From the NCBI RefSeq assembly GCF_017813395.1, contig NZ_JAGIZB010000031.1:1-35258 (forward strand): DNA of 35,258 bases. Reading direction: 5' to 3'. Source of the DNA: Pararoseomonas baculiformis (GTDB taxonomy: Bacteria; Pseudomonadota; Alphaproteobacteria; Acetobacterales; Acetobacteraceae). This document shows, one piece after another, positions 7,901-15,759 of this stretch; position 1 is the first letter of the stretch, and the number at the start of each line of letters is the position of its first letter. Made by a program: the position numbers and the translations under genes. The notes under the pieces are model-generated. The model did not search any database, was not told the origin of the DNA, and saw only the letters and a list, made by a program, of their open reading frames with translations.

Positions 7901-10900
7901 GAGCCTGGACGGGGGCTGCTGCGCCGAGTGCTCGACCGTCCTGACGAAGGGCGCCCGGAGCGCCGCACGGTCATGCAGGTCCGTCCACAGCCCGCGCCGC
8001 CTCAGGGCCGCGACCGCGGGGTCCTCACCGAGCCAGGCCGTCGTCTCGTCGCGGGCGTCGCTCCCGTCCTCGCGCCTCAGCCAGGGGTGCGGCGGCCGCG
8101 GCAGGGCCAGGCGCTCGCAGCTGGGACGCAGGGGGGCGGGGTTCTGGGTGACGTAGGGGGTGACCCCGCGGAAGCAGCGGTCCAGCACCCTCCCGGTCAC
8201 GGGGCAGAGCCAAGCCTCACGCAGGGCCGAGAGGTGCGTCCGTCCCAGGTCCAGCCGCAGGCCGTCGACTCCAGGGGTGCCCAGCCCCGACGCGACCCGC
8301 CACGCCGCCTCCAGCGCGTCGTTGACGCCGTCCCGGGTGGCGCTGTCGTCGAGGTCGAGGCGGAGTCCGTCCCGGAGGAGGAGCACTGGCCGGCTGACGC
8401 GGCCAGCCGCGCCGCGCAGCATGGGCCAGCGGCTCTCCTTGCGGGTCGTCGGGCCGTCGTGGCGGGGCGGGAGGAAGGTCCGAGTGCGAGCCCTCTGGCC
8501 GGTCCAGCGGGCGAGCCCTTCGTCGATCTGCACCGCAGAGTTGGCGCGGACGAAGAAGTTGACGGTGAGGTACAGGAAGTCCTGCCAGTCCGCGAGCGTG
8601 GCGCCCCGATCCCGGAACAGGTCCGGCATCGAGGCTTCCGAGAGCCCGTCGATGGCGGGATAGCGCAGCGCCGCCAGTCCCATTGTCTCGAGGTTGTTCG
8701 CGCGCTGCGGCCTGCGAAGGAATTCGGTCACGAGCTGCAGCCGCGCGAGTTCGCGCGGCTCGGCGAAGCGCCGCTCGATGCCGCGCCACATCTCGAGCAG
8801 GTCGGCTTGGTCGGCGTTCGCCGCCGCAAGGTGGTCGAGGAGCGACGGCCAGGGGAGCGAGCCGCCACGCTCGAGCTCCGCCAGCCGCGCGCGCTTCGCC
8901 TGGACCAACCCCGCTGCAGCGCCGCCTAGTGGCTCGAGTATTGTGATCTCCGACCTGAGGTTCGAGGCCTCGGCGGCGGCGTGCGGGTCTCCGTCCTGCA
9001 CTGCGTGGTAGACGAAACCGCGGACGTAGGTGCGCTCTGCCTCCTGCTGGCGGAGGGCCGCGAAGCGTGCGGTCCCCTGCCGGTTGTCTGTGAAGGTGAT
9101 CAGCTGCCGCCCCGCGTGGGGGAGCGCGGGAGCAGCCGGCGGCCGTGGGGGCGCGGCGTCCAGCAGCACGTCCACTGCGGTGCCGACGAAGAACGGTCCG
9201 CCCAGCCGGATCGGGCGAAAGAGCGTCCCTCGCGCGTTCCCGCCCCCGCAGCAGGGACAGAACTCGTGACCGTAACGCGCGAGGCGGGCAGTGCCGGGAC
9301 CGGCCGCGTCACGTACCTCCCCCGACCTCGGGTCGACGCTCAGCTGCGCTCCGCCCGGGTGCCCGGTCGGCCCCACCACGAAGGGCATGGACGGGAGCGG
9401 CCGATCCTCGGTCGCCTCGTCCTCGGGGTCCTCCTCGACCTCCGCCTCGAGCCTGAACTCGTCCAGAGCGGCCTCGTCGAGCCGGCGCTCGACCCTCGTG
9501 AAGCCCGCGTCCATGGCGGCGTCCAGGAACGGGGCGCCGCAGTCGTCGCAGAGCAGGACGCCCAGGGTGCGACCGCCGCAGGCGTCGCAGGCCGGGCTGT
9601 CTCGCTCGAATACCTTGCCGAAGGGCCAGTCGGGGCCGTCCAGCTGCGTGCCCGTCCTCCCGCAGCAGGACGGGTCGATGCACGCCCAGACGCCGCTCTG
9701 GGCCCTGTGGAACAGGTGGAGCCGGAGCGGGAGGAAGGGACTCCCGTCCCGCCCGCGCGCGGCGATGCCCCGCTCCAGCAGCTCGTCCGCGGATGCGGGA
9801 GCGACGGCCCGGCGCGCCTCCGACAGGGTCGCGGGGGCCTCGGCCAGGAGCTGCCGGAGTCGGACCGCGGCTGAGTCGGCGGCGAGCCCGCCGTACCCGC
9901 CCTGCTCCAGCTCGGGTACGAACCGGCGCCCGAGCACGACGGAGACGCGCTCCTCAGCGGCGCCCCCGAGGTCGGCCAAGAAGCGCCGGAGCTCGCGCGC
10001 GACCGACGGATCCCCCGCGCTCCCGAGGGTCGCTGACGTCGCGACGAACCGGACCTGCTCGGGCGCCACGCCGAACGCGTGGAGGGTGCGGCGCAGGAGC
10101 AGCGTCATCTCCGCCGCCTGCGACCCGAGGTAGGTGTGGGCCTCGTCGAGCACGACGTAGCGCAGGCGACCGCGGGAGGCCGCGAGGATCGGTGCGTCCT
10201 TGCCCCGGAGCAGCATGTACTCGAGCATGGTCGCGTTGGTCACCAGGACGGGCGGCGGCTCGCGCCGCAGGCTGGCCCGGTCCAGGACCTCCCACGGCCG
10301 CTCCGCCCGCCTCGCGAGCGGCAGCTCCTCGGGCGTGTTGCCGTTGTAGAGGCAGAACCGCACATCCCCCCCGAAGGGCGCCGTCCAGTCGGCGAGGCGG
10401 TCCTGCTGGCTCGCGATGAGCGCGTTCAGGGGGTAGAGCAGCAGCGCCTGCACGCCGACGAGCCGCCGCGCGGTCGCCCTCTGCCGGACGAGGTCGTCCA
10501 GGATGGGGACGAGGAAGCTCTCGGTCTTCCCCGAGCCGGTTCCCGCCGAGACGAGCACGCAGCGCGCGTCCTCCTCCTTTAGCGCGCGCCATGCCTCGAC
10601 CTGATGCGTGTAGGGCCTGAGGGTCCGTGGGAGGGTGTTCCGCGCCCGCCCCTCGGCGGCGTCCAGCGGCTCCGCCTCGGCCAGGGCCGCGACGGTCTCG
10701 GGGTGCAGCAGCCCCTGCTCGGAGAGCTCCTGCAGCGTCGCCGGAGCCGGCTCGTGCCCGAAGGCCGCCTCGAGGACCGGGTCCGCGATGAGCGAGCCGG
10801 TCGCGCCAGCCGCGCAGGAGAGTCGCACCCGCAGGTGCTCGCGCAGCGCTCCGTTGACGATGCGGCTGCGGCCGATCGCGGCCTCGGCAGCACGGGACGT

Positions 10901-10939
10901 TAGGGTCTGGACAAGCGAGGAGATGCGCGTCTCAGGCAT
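4901..10939 (-). CDS. druE: Druantia DruE-like giant DEAD/DEAH helicase with DUF1998/MZB domain
   Basis: This 2012-residue protein starts with ATG 10939. Superfamily 2 helicase motifs are clear: a Q-like segment LRPYTHQVEAW, Walker A SAGTGSGKTESF near residue 130, VVLDEAHTYLG near 262, FVATSATLG, then NCSTTMEMGVDIGG and SYRQRVGRAGRRG near 1060. Cys-rich zinc-binding clusters lie near 425-470 (CDACGGRTLGVLLCDDCG) and 1590-1605 (CSNPRCESACPSCLVRRDTG). The latter is the signature of the C-terminal DUF1998/MrfA zinc-binding region. A final domain contains VERIAYGDRYLFSPLVVRML. Size, domain order and its place immediately after a roughly 1100-residue domain-less gene fit DruE of type III Druantia, an anti-phage system. 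Its start overlaps the druH stop by eight bases (ATGCCTGA), so the two are translationally coupled. The gene is intact. A stand-alone MrfA-type helicase is the alternative, but those are far shorter. Confidence 0.82.
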   Translation of the reverse strand: MPETRISSLVQTLTSRAAEAAIGRSRIVNGALREHLRVRLSCAAGATGSLIADPVLEAAFGHEPAPATLQELSEQGLLHPETVAALAEAEPLDAAEGRARNTLPRTLRPYTHQVEAWRALKEEDARCVLVSAGTGSGKTESFLVPILDDLVRQRATARRLVGVQALLLYPLNALIASQQDRLADWTAPFGGDVRFCLYNGNTPEELPLARRAERPWEVLDRASLRREPPPVLVTNATMLEYMLLRGKDAPILAASRGRLRYVVLDEAHTYLGSQAAEMTLLLRRTLHAFGVAPEQVRFVATSATLGSAGDPSVARELRRFLADLGGAAEERVSVVLGRRFVPELEQGGYGGLAADSAAVRLRQLLAEAPATLSEARRAVAPASADELLERGIAARGRDGSPFLPLRLHLFHRAQSGVWACIDPSCCGRTGTQLDGPDWPFGKVFERDSPACDACGGRTLGVLLCDDCGAPFLDAAMDAGFTRVERRLDEAALDEFRLEAEVEEDPEDEATEDRPLPSMPFVVGPTGHPGGAQLSVDPRSGEVRDAAGPGTARLARYGHEFCPCCGGGNARGTLFRPIRLGGPFFVGTAVDVLLDAAPPRPPAAPALPHAGRQLITFTDNRQGTARFAALRQQEAERTYVRGFVYHAVQDGDPHAAAEASNLRSEITILEPLGGAAAGLVQAKRARLAELERGGSLPWPSLLDHLAAANADQADLLEMWRGIERRFAEPRELARLQLVTEFLRRPQRANNLETMGLAALRYPAIDGLSEASMPDLFRDRGATLADWQDFLYLTVNFFVRANSAVQIDEGLARWTGQRARTRTFLPPRHDGPTTRKESRWPMLRGAAGRVSRPVLLLRDGLRLDLDDSATRDGVNDALEAAWRVASGLGTPGVDGLRLDLGRTHLSALREAWLCPVTGRVLDRCFRGVTPYVTQNPAPLRPSCERLALPRPPHPWLRREDGSDARDETTAWLGEDPAVAALRRRGLWTDLHDRAALRAPFVRTVEHSAQQPPSRLRDYEQRFKAGRINVLNCSTTMEMGVDIGGITTVAMANVPPSPASYRQRVGRAGRRGESLSVAFTYCPDTPLGWHAFDAPGAPLREAIAPPRVALDSRPLVQRHVNALLLGRFLRLIDANGLLLEAGDFFGPEAGDAAPWKRFVGWLRADALHDQVVSEALPRLLARTALSGVADVAQRSADALSPRAEAWLAERQALAEDLEATDIEAARRAIELQLKRMDGEFLLGDLARAGFLPGHGFPTDVVPFVALSPADQERGAAREREDAGARARRFPTRQLDMAIREYAPGADVVVDGIAYRSAGVTLNWKRPASEEESREVQAVRWFWRCGGCGAAGSAPRRPEACSACGSATIKSERVLQPPGFSTDLLEPPSNAVDSVAFVPPPRPVVSARGTSWTALENPDLGRARASSEGTIMALSRGPTGHGYALCLACGRAEPEASEAREGAPIALPARLARHAPLRGHRRRRPQCDGPDRGFAVQRHIALGYQRQTDLFELQLAALEDEALATTVAVALREALCRRLGVEREEVGWHVDRLPEPGEQPRWSVFLLDTAPGGAGYATSAGAELTDLLRRAREVLQCSNPRCESACPSCLVRRDTGRVVDLLDRRAAAAALDAVLAGLVLPARARLFAEAADQRVAAAPLPLEVERAMASRPAAGLHLLLHGRPGEWDLIPWWATPLLERLGRDGRAVTLLAAPATMAALSFEDAVALKALVDRAGPTVRLAAWSAEPSPGTLLAAVSSRQGCLAWATLDAEAASVSAQPPEAVVRASLPASPVCEGGQADLASIVQRLRPTMHRLSVGTDLDGPVGGFGQRFWAAIGRLPAVSGWLARSPRVERIAYGDRYLFSPLVVRMLHSVLAAAPVPRTAGRRLPLQLMTLSDRYDRRSGMSSGLRDDWPNLNTRDDVLKAVLGHAGFDVHLETADRRGLPHARRLRLESAEHGAMEVLLDHGFGHWMPERRVPFDFSAGAARQGADLLRTGVSVVGEPGKATEIFVDLTV

Positions 10940-13900
10940 GAGCCTCAGTCTCGAGGTGGCGGGGCGAGCGCGCGATCTCCCGCTGCAGCGCCCAGCGGAA
11001 GCGGCGATCGAATTCGTCCTCCGCGGCGTGCCGGCAGAACCTTACGGCAGCGACGAGGCGTGGCGGCACGGAGCAGCCGTCCACCGCTCGGCGGGCGGCG
11101 AAGGATGCGGCACTCACGCGGAGGGCAGCCGGGAGGTTCTGCCAGTCAGACTCGGCGAAGACCCCAGCCGCCCAGGAGGCGTCGTCCAGCACCGGCCCGA
11201 TCCAGGCGTCGAGCGCGGCAGTTAGGGCGGGCTGGAGAAGCGCGCCGAGGCGCGGCTCGCCAGGCGCGTGATCGAGTTCGAACGCCTCCCGCACGTACCA
11301 GGCGGCGCCGGCGACGGGGGGACACAGCAGGCAGGCCTCCTCCAGGCGGCGGGCCAGCACCTCCCTGGCCAGCACCGAGCCCGCGACCGCGGTCCAACGC
11401 TCGAGGAAGGCGGCCCCGGCCGCGCGCCAGGCGCTTAGGGGGACCATAGCCCAGGCGATTGGCAGCTCGTCCTCCGCCCCGGCCAGTCGCGACAGCCGTT
11501 CTTGGTCCGCCCTGAGGAGCCAGTGCGGCAGCAGCTCCGGTACGGCAGCCGCGGCCTCGAGCAGGTCGAAGGAAAGCGCGGGCGCCAGACTGCCCGCCCT
11601 GTCGAGGGTCGCGTCCAAGATCTGCCAGTCCCCCTCGGCATGCTCCGCATAGGGCTCCGCGGCGACCTCCCGGAGGCGCTCGGCGAGGCCAGCGCTCCTT
11701 GCCTGCCGGTCCGACTGAGCGATGATCGATGCGAGGCCTGCGACCTCGGAGGCTCGAGGTGGCGCCGCGTCCCAGACCCTCGGCCTCACCCGTCCCGCAA
11801 GCGAGCCCTCCCCGACGACGAGCCACGGCCCGGGCTCGTCCGGCCCGGGGAGGACCCATCCAGCCCCGCCGTCGTGCAGGGACCGAAGGGCGTCGGCAGG
11901 CCGCGGGAGGCTCAGCACGGCAAGTCCGTCCCCGTCCTTAGGCTCCGCCGGCCGGCCGTCGAACCCCATCAGCGAGGCGCGCATCGAGGTCCCATCGAGG
12001 TGGAGCTGAAAATCACAGGCGGCGATGCGGAGCGGCCGGCCCGGTATGCCCCCACGCAGCACCTCGAGCTGGAGCTCGGCGTCCTGAGAGCGCGCGGTGG
12101 TGCACAGGCGGCGCAGGGTCCGTCTGATGCGGGAGAGCGGCATGTCACCGATGAAGGCGGCGCTGAGCCCGAGGCGGACGCCTTGGAGCAGCCCCTCGGC
12201 CACGCCGGCGAGCCGCGCCGCAAGTTCCGCAGGCTGCTCGCCGCCGTCGGCGGCCCGCGCAACGATCGTGTCGAGGTGCGAGAGAGTGCATCTTGCCCCG
12301 GCCCGCATCTGGCGGCCGTCGGGTCCGGAGAAGCCCCCTGCCGAAAGCGGCACCCTAAAGCGGTGGCGCACCTCGGTCGGGTCGGAGGAGCCACCGAGGC
12401 GTGTAACCACCGTGAGGTCGGACGGCGGGAGATCGGCGAAGTCGACCTCGACACGCGCGCCATCCTCCGTCCGCTCGAGGGCGCGTCCCGCGTGGCCCTC
12501 CACGGCCAGCAGCACCTGCGGCATGCCCTCAGCGGATACGACGGCGCGCCGGCCATCGCGAACGACCAAGTCCATCCGCGCGCAAGCCGGCAGCACGAGC
12601 AGCCTCCAACGGTCCAGGATCTCGTTCCCGTCGACGAGCGCCACGTCGATTGTCCCGGGGCGCCAGCTCTCGGGCCGGACGGCGTTCCAAACGTTCCCGG
12701 CGCCCGCGCGCCGCACGAGCACTCGCGAGGACGGGCCCGCAGAAGAGGAGCCGACACGGGGCGCCCCGAGGCTGACCAGCGGCGCCAGGACCGTCCAATC
12801 TGGACGCCGAGCGTCGATGCTGAGGCTCGCCGCCCGAGCCTGCCGGCCGCCCGTGGCCAGGCTGATCCCGATGCTGTCGCCGGCATCGCGCCAGACCGCC
12901 CGGCCGGCGACCTCGTAGACGAGGCGTCCGGTTGCCTCGACCTCTCCGACTGCCCTGGCCTCCCCGCTCAGCACGGTCAGGGAGCCGCTCCCCGGCGCCA
13001 CCGCCAGGAAGACCCGGTCGCCTTCGACGGTCCGGCTGCCGTATCCCGCGTGCAGGAGGAGGCTAGCCTCCCCGCCGACGGCGTCCCCCTCCTCGAGTAC
13101 CCAGGGGAGGTCGGCGAGTGCGGCGCCCCCCGGAAGCGGCACTCGGGCCCGTTCCCCCCCGTCCACGACGAGACGGACCGACACGGCCTCAGCTGTCGCG
13201 GGGACGGGCGTCCCAGCCATTGGCCTGAAGCGCCACCTTCCCTCGGCTTCCCGCTCGGCGACCGCCATCTCCCGCGCCGCCGCCCCGTCGACCAGGAAGC
13301 GGACCCGGTCCGGCGGATCTTGAACCCCGAAGGGCGGCATGGATATCAGATCCGCCGGCAGTAGGCCCGGCCCGAGCGCGCAGACGGCGTGGCGCCACCC
13401 CGCCTTGGTCCGGACCAGGACCCTCCGGCAGAGTGCGGGGAGCACCTTCAGCGGCGGCGGCCCGACCCTCGGCGCCTCTAACAGGGATCCGATGAGCCGT
13501 GCGGCAGCCTCGTCGCCGAGGTCTAGCGGAAGGTCACGCCTCCACTCGGGGTGAGCCGAGTTGAGCAGCGAGACCGCCACTTGGCCGCTCGCCGATGGGG
13601 GCAGAAGCTGGCGCCATCGCTTCAGCTCGATGAGCAACTCGGCCGCCAACGCGAGGGTGTCTGCCTGTCGCCACGCAGGTGGAAGCTGCGAGGACCTCTG
13701 CTCGGCGAAGAGCTCTGCGGCGGCGGCGGACTGTGCGCCGAACTGGTCCAGGTCACGCTGGAGCTGGCGCAGGAAGTAGGAGAAATCCGCCCGCCCCATC
13801 AGCGAGGCAGGGATTCCGCCCTCAAGCACCAGAGACCCCAGGAAGCGGCGGCCGCGAGCGTCCTTGCGCAGGGGCCGCTGCCAGAATGCGAGGCCCCGCT

Positions 13901-14222
13901 CGACGAGGTCACGCATCGCTGTCTCGTCGAGCCCGCCCGGCATCTCCAGCGCGGCGGCGATGGTGTCCCAGGTCCATGGCCCACCCGCATGATGCCTCCG
14001 GACCGCATCGGCCGCGAACAGGCAGAACAGGGCGGCTAGATGCCTCTCGGTTCGCAGGCCAGTGCGGACGTAGCCGGTCAGGATCTCGCGAGCTCGGCCA
14101 GCCTCGGCCTCACTCAGACGGAGCCTGCAGAGTGGTACTCCCTTGGGCGGTTCGGCGACGGTCCGCGCGGAGCAGAAGTCGTGCGTCAGCCAGCGCTGCG
14201 CGAGAAAGTCACCTGCACTCAT
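10932..14222 (-). CDS. druH: Druantia type III DruH-like protein, 1096 residues
   Basis: I chose ATG 14222 (MSAGDFLAQRWLTHDFCSAR) because it overlaps the stop of an upstream remnant as TGATG. The frame is open further upstream, but that part runs into the IS5-family element. The N-terminal 220 residues are helical, with PPKGVPLCRLRLSEAEAGRA, FCLFAADAVRRHHAGGPWTW and LEGGIPASLMGRADFSYFLR. The centre (about 300-700) is rich in beta-strand-like segments, and the C-terminus is helical. No catalytic motif is recognisable, as expected for DruH, which has no assigned biochemical function. Identification rests on size, the coupled DruE partner and the N-terminal pattern, which resembles what I recall of the STY4851/ECs_5259 family. 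The stop overlaps the druE start. Type III Druantia needs only these two genes, so the system looks complete at the coding level. Confidence 0.72.
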   Translation of the reverse strand: MSAGDFLAQRWLTHDFCSARTVAEPPKGVPLCRLRLSEAEAGRAREILTGYVRTGLRTERHLAALFCLFAADAVRRHHAGGPWTWDTIAAALEMPGGLDETAMRDLVERGLAFWQRPLRKDARGRRFLGSLVLEGGIPASLMGRADFSYFLRQLQRDLDQFGAQSAAAAELFAEQRSSQLPPAWRQADTLALAAELLIELKRWRQLLPPSASGQVAVSLLNSAHPEWRRDLPLDLGDEAAARLIGSLLEAPRVGPPPLKVLPALCRRVLVRTKAGWRHAVCALGPGLLPADLISMPPFGVQDPPDRVRFLVDGAAAREMAVAEREAEGRWRFRPMAGTPVPATAEAVSVRLVVDGGERARVPLPGGAALADLPWVLEEGDAVGGEASLLLHAGYGSRTVEGDRVFLAVAPGSGSLTVLSGEARAVGEVEATGRLVYEVAGRAVWRDAGDSIGISLATGGRQARAASLSIDARRPDWTVLAPLVSLGAPRVGSSSAGPSSRVLVRRAGAGNVWNAVRPESWRPGTIDVALVDGNEILDRWRLLVLPACARMDLVVRDGRRAVVSAEGMPQVLLAVEGHAGRALERTEDGARVEVDFADLPPSDLTVVTRLGGSSDPTEVRHRFRVPLSAGGFSGPDGRQMRAGARCTLSHLDTIVARAADGGEQPAELAARLAGVAEGLLQGVRLGLSAAFIGDMPLSRIRRTLRRLCTTARSQDAELQLEVLRGGIPGRPLRIAACDFQLHLDGTSMRASLMGFDGRPAEPKDGDGLAVLSLPRPADALRSLHDGGAGWVLPGPDEPGPWLVVGEGSLAGRVRPRVWDAAPPRASEVAGLASIIAQSDRQARSAGLAERLREVAAEPYAEHAEGDWQILDATLDRAGSLAPALSFDLLEAAAAVPELLPHWLLRADQERLSRLAGAEDELPIAWAMVPLSAWRAAGAAFLERWTAVAGSVLAREVLARRLEEACLLCPPVAGAAWYVREAFELDHAPGEPRLGALLQPALTAALDAWIGPVLDDASWAAGVFAESDWQNLPAALRVSAASFAARRAVDGCSVPPRLVAAVRFCRHAAEDEFDRRFRWALQREIARSPRHLETEAHA

Positions 14223-14281
14223 CAGGCCAGCTGTTCTTCTCCCGTTAGCATGATAGTCCCGCCTGCGTTTCGATCTGGCAA
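14222..14281 (-). pseudogene. Possible 3' end of a gene upstream of druH, removed by an IS
   Basis: Reading leftward from the IS boundary, one frame gives PDRNAGGTIMLTGEEQLA and then TGA at 14222-14224. This TGA shares its A with the druH ATG (TGATG). Such overlaps are typical of coupled operon genes. The upstream part would have been lost when the IS5-family element arrived at about 14283. The segment is only 19 codons, so chance cannot be excluded. Confidence 0.35.
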
Positions 14282-14282
14282 G

Positions 14283-15318
14283 GGCGTTGTTGCGATAATC
14301 AGCGCTGGAGGAAGCCATGGTCGAGGATGGTTCGGGTGGTGGCCGGCCGCAGCGGCGGTACCGGACGCGGAACTGGCGGGAGTACGATCGGGCGCTGGTA
14401 GCGCGCGGTGACCTGACAGTCTGGATCTCGCCCGATCTGGCCTGGCACGGGGTGGAGGGCACGGGCCGGCGGGGCCGGCCGCGGGTCTTCACGGATGCGG
14501 CGATCCAGGCGGTGCTGACGCTGACGGTTCTCTTCCAGCTCCCGTTGCGGGCGGCCCAGGGGATGGCGGGAAGCGTGATCGGCATCGCTGGCCTGGACTG
14601 GAGAGTGCCGCACTAGCACGCTCTCGCGGCGTCAGAGGGATCTGACGGTCACGATCCCCTACCGTGCCCGAGGTGACCCACTGCACCTCGTGATCGACAG
14701 TACAGGGTTGAAGGTGCTCGGCGAGGGCGAGTGGAAGGTCAGAAAGCACGGGGCCGACAAGCACCGGGTCTAGCGCAAGGTCCATCTGGTGATCGACGCG
14801 GACAGCCACGAGGTCAGGGCGGTCGAGATGACGGACCACCGGCACGGGGATGGTGAGATCGTGCCGGGCCTGCTGGCCCAGGTGCCAAGGGCTGAGCGGA
14901 TCGGGATGATCAGCGGCGATGGAGCCTACGATACACGCGGCGTCTACGAGGCCACAGCCTCGCGGGATGCAACCCTGATCGTGCCGCCCCGACGCAACGG
15001 CAAGCCGTGGAGAACGCGGACCACCGGGGCGACGGCGCGCAACGAGACGCTCCGCGCCATCAACCGCCTCGGCCGGCGGCTCTGGAAGCGGTGGAGCGGC
15101 TACCATCGGCGCAGCCTCGCCGAGACCGCCATGTCGCGCGTCAAGCGCCTGGGCGAGCGTCTCGCGGCCCGCGATCCCGGCCGACAGACCGCCGAGGTTC
15201 AGATCCGCTGCGCCATCCTCAACACCTTCAACGCCCTTGGTATGCCCGACACCATCGTCCGCACCTGATCAGAGCATCAAAGATCGAGCCACGACATCAT
15301 CCGAATTTCCGCAACTGT
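14283..15318 (+). mobile_element. IS5-family (IS903-like) insertion sequence
   Basis: The left end GGCGTTGTTGCGATAATC (14283-14300) closely resembles the IS903-type terminal repeat. A weaker inverted match, GAATTTCCGCAACTGTGAG (15303-15321), marks the approximate right end. No target duplication is apparent, so the right boundary is uncertain. The element lies head-on to druH, about 60 bp from its start. It therefore probably removed or replaced the native druHE promoter region. Confidence 0.6.
14317..15268 (+). pseudogene. IS5-family transposase with frameshift and amber codon
   Basis: ATG 14317 is preceded by GGAGGAAG. The protein starts MVEDGSGGGRPQRRYRTRNW, then WREYDRALVARGDLTVWIS, the IS903-type N-terminus. 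After GLDWRVPH the frame stops at 14614-14616. The family sequence continues in another frame (STLSRRQRDLTVTIPYRARG, DPLHLVIDSTGLKVLGEGEW), consistent with loss of two bases near 14610. A TAG at 14771-14773 then replaces the expected Trp (KHRV-W-RKVHLVIDADSHE). The remainder, with ISGDGAYDTRGVYEA (second Asp) and SLAETAMSRVKRLGERL (Glu region), runs intact to TGA 15266-15268. Two independent lesions make this an inactive copy. Confidence 0.85.
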
Positions 15319-15332
15319 GAGTGTAGGGTCGT

Positions 15333-15402
15333 GGCCTGGAGGGCCTGACCCCTTACGCAATTGACCCCATGTCATGGCGTTGATGTGTCGGCTCTCCAGG
15401 CC
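15333..15402. repeat. Inverted repeat in IS110 5' non-coding end
   Basis: GGCCTGGAG (15333-15341) and its complement CTCCAGGCC (15394-15402) flank a 52-base loop. The same GGCCTGGAG recurs at 15502-15510, just before the transposase start. The region is the non-coding left end of the interrupted IS110-family element. In this family that part can encode a structured bridge RNA guiding recombination (known from IS621). Whether this stem belongs to such an RNA is inference. Confidence 0.35.
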
Positions 15403-15519
15403 GCACCTGTCTGTCGAGCGGCTCGTGACTTCATAGGAGCTTGAGGGCACCCCATCCCGTCACAGTTCTGTCCGCCCGCTCGGCTGTCAGGCCCACCATT
15501 CGGCCTGGAGCCTCACAGC

Positions 15520-15759
15520 ATGCGCGAGACTACGCCCAAGCTCGGCGCCGACATCATCATCGGCGTAGACACCCATAAGCTCACCCACGCTGCCGTCGCG
15601 ATCAGCGCGCTCGGTGCCCGCCTTGGCACCATGACCATCCCGGCCAACGGTTGTGGCTACCTGGCCCTGCTGGGCTGGGCACGGTCCCTCGGCTCGGTCC
15701 GAGCCTTTGGTGTCGAGGGCACCGGATCCTACGGCGCTGGACTGTCCCGGTTCCTTAAT
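15520..15759 (+). pseudogene. IS110-family transposase, N-terminal 80 codons only
   Basis: The frame starts at ATG 15520 (MRETTPKLGADIIIGVDTHK). IIIGVDTHKLTHAAVAIS is the N-terminal RuvC-like DEDD motif, with its first Asp in GVDTHK. TIPANGCGYLALLGWA and FGVEGTGSYGAGLSRFL, with the conserved Glu-Gly-Thr-Gly-Ser-Tyr, follow. The reading is cut at 15759 by the nested IS481 and IS701 insertions, and the rest of the transposase is not found on the other side (18290 onward). About 200 bp of non-coding sequence upstream (15319-15519) probably belongs to the same element's left end. The remnant lacks the C-terminal Ser recombinase part, so it is inactive. Confidence 0.85.

Noticed and set aside
6455-8929. 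Long plus-strand open frame of 824 codons
   Set aside because: It lies antisense inside druE. Its translation is Arg/Pro/Gly-rich without domains, a typical shadow in high-GC DNA. The druE frame on the other strand has clear helicase motifs.
9471-9610. Cysteine-rich clusters in druE as a separate zinc-finger gene
   Set aside because: They are in frame inside the continuous druE protein and match internal zinc-binding elements of such helicases.
11502-13364. Plus-strand open frame of 620 codons
   Set aside because: It is antisense to druH and low-complexity, with no ribosome-binding site or recognisable motif.
4901-14222. DISARM (DrmA/DrmB) as the identity of the helicase pair
   Set aside because: DISARM would need a DNA methylase and separate DrmA, DrmB and DrmC proteins. 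None is present, and the single 2012-residue helicase with a 1096-residue partner fits Druantia III better.
14223-14585. N-terminal extension of druH up to 14585
   Set aside because: The frame is open, but this part runs through the IS5-family element antisense to its transposase. The TGATG junction at 14222 gives a better start.
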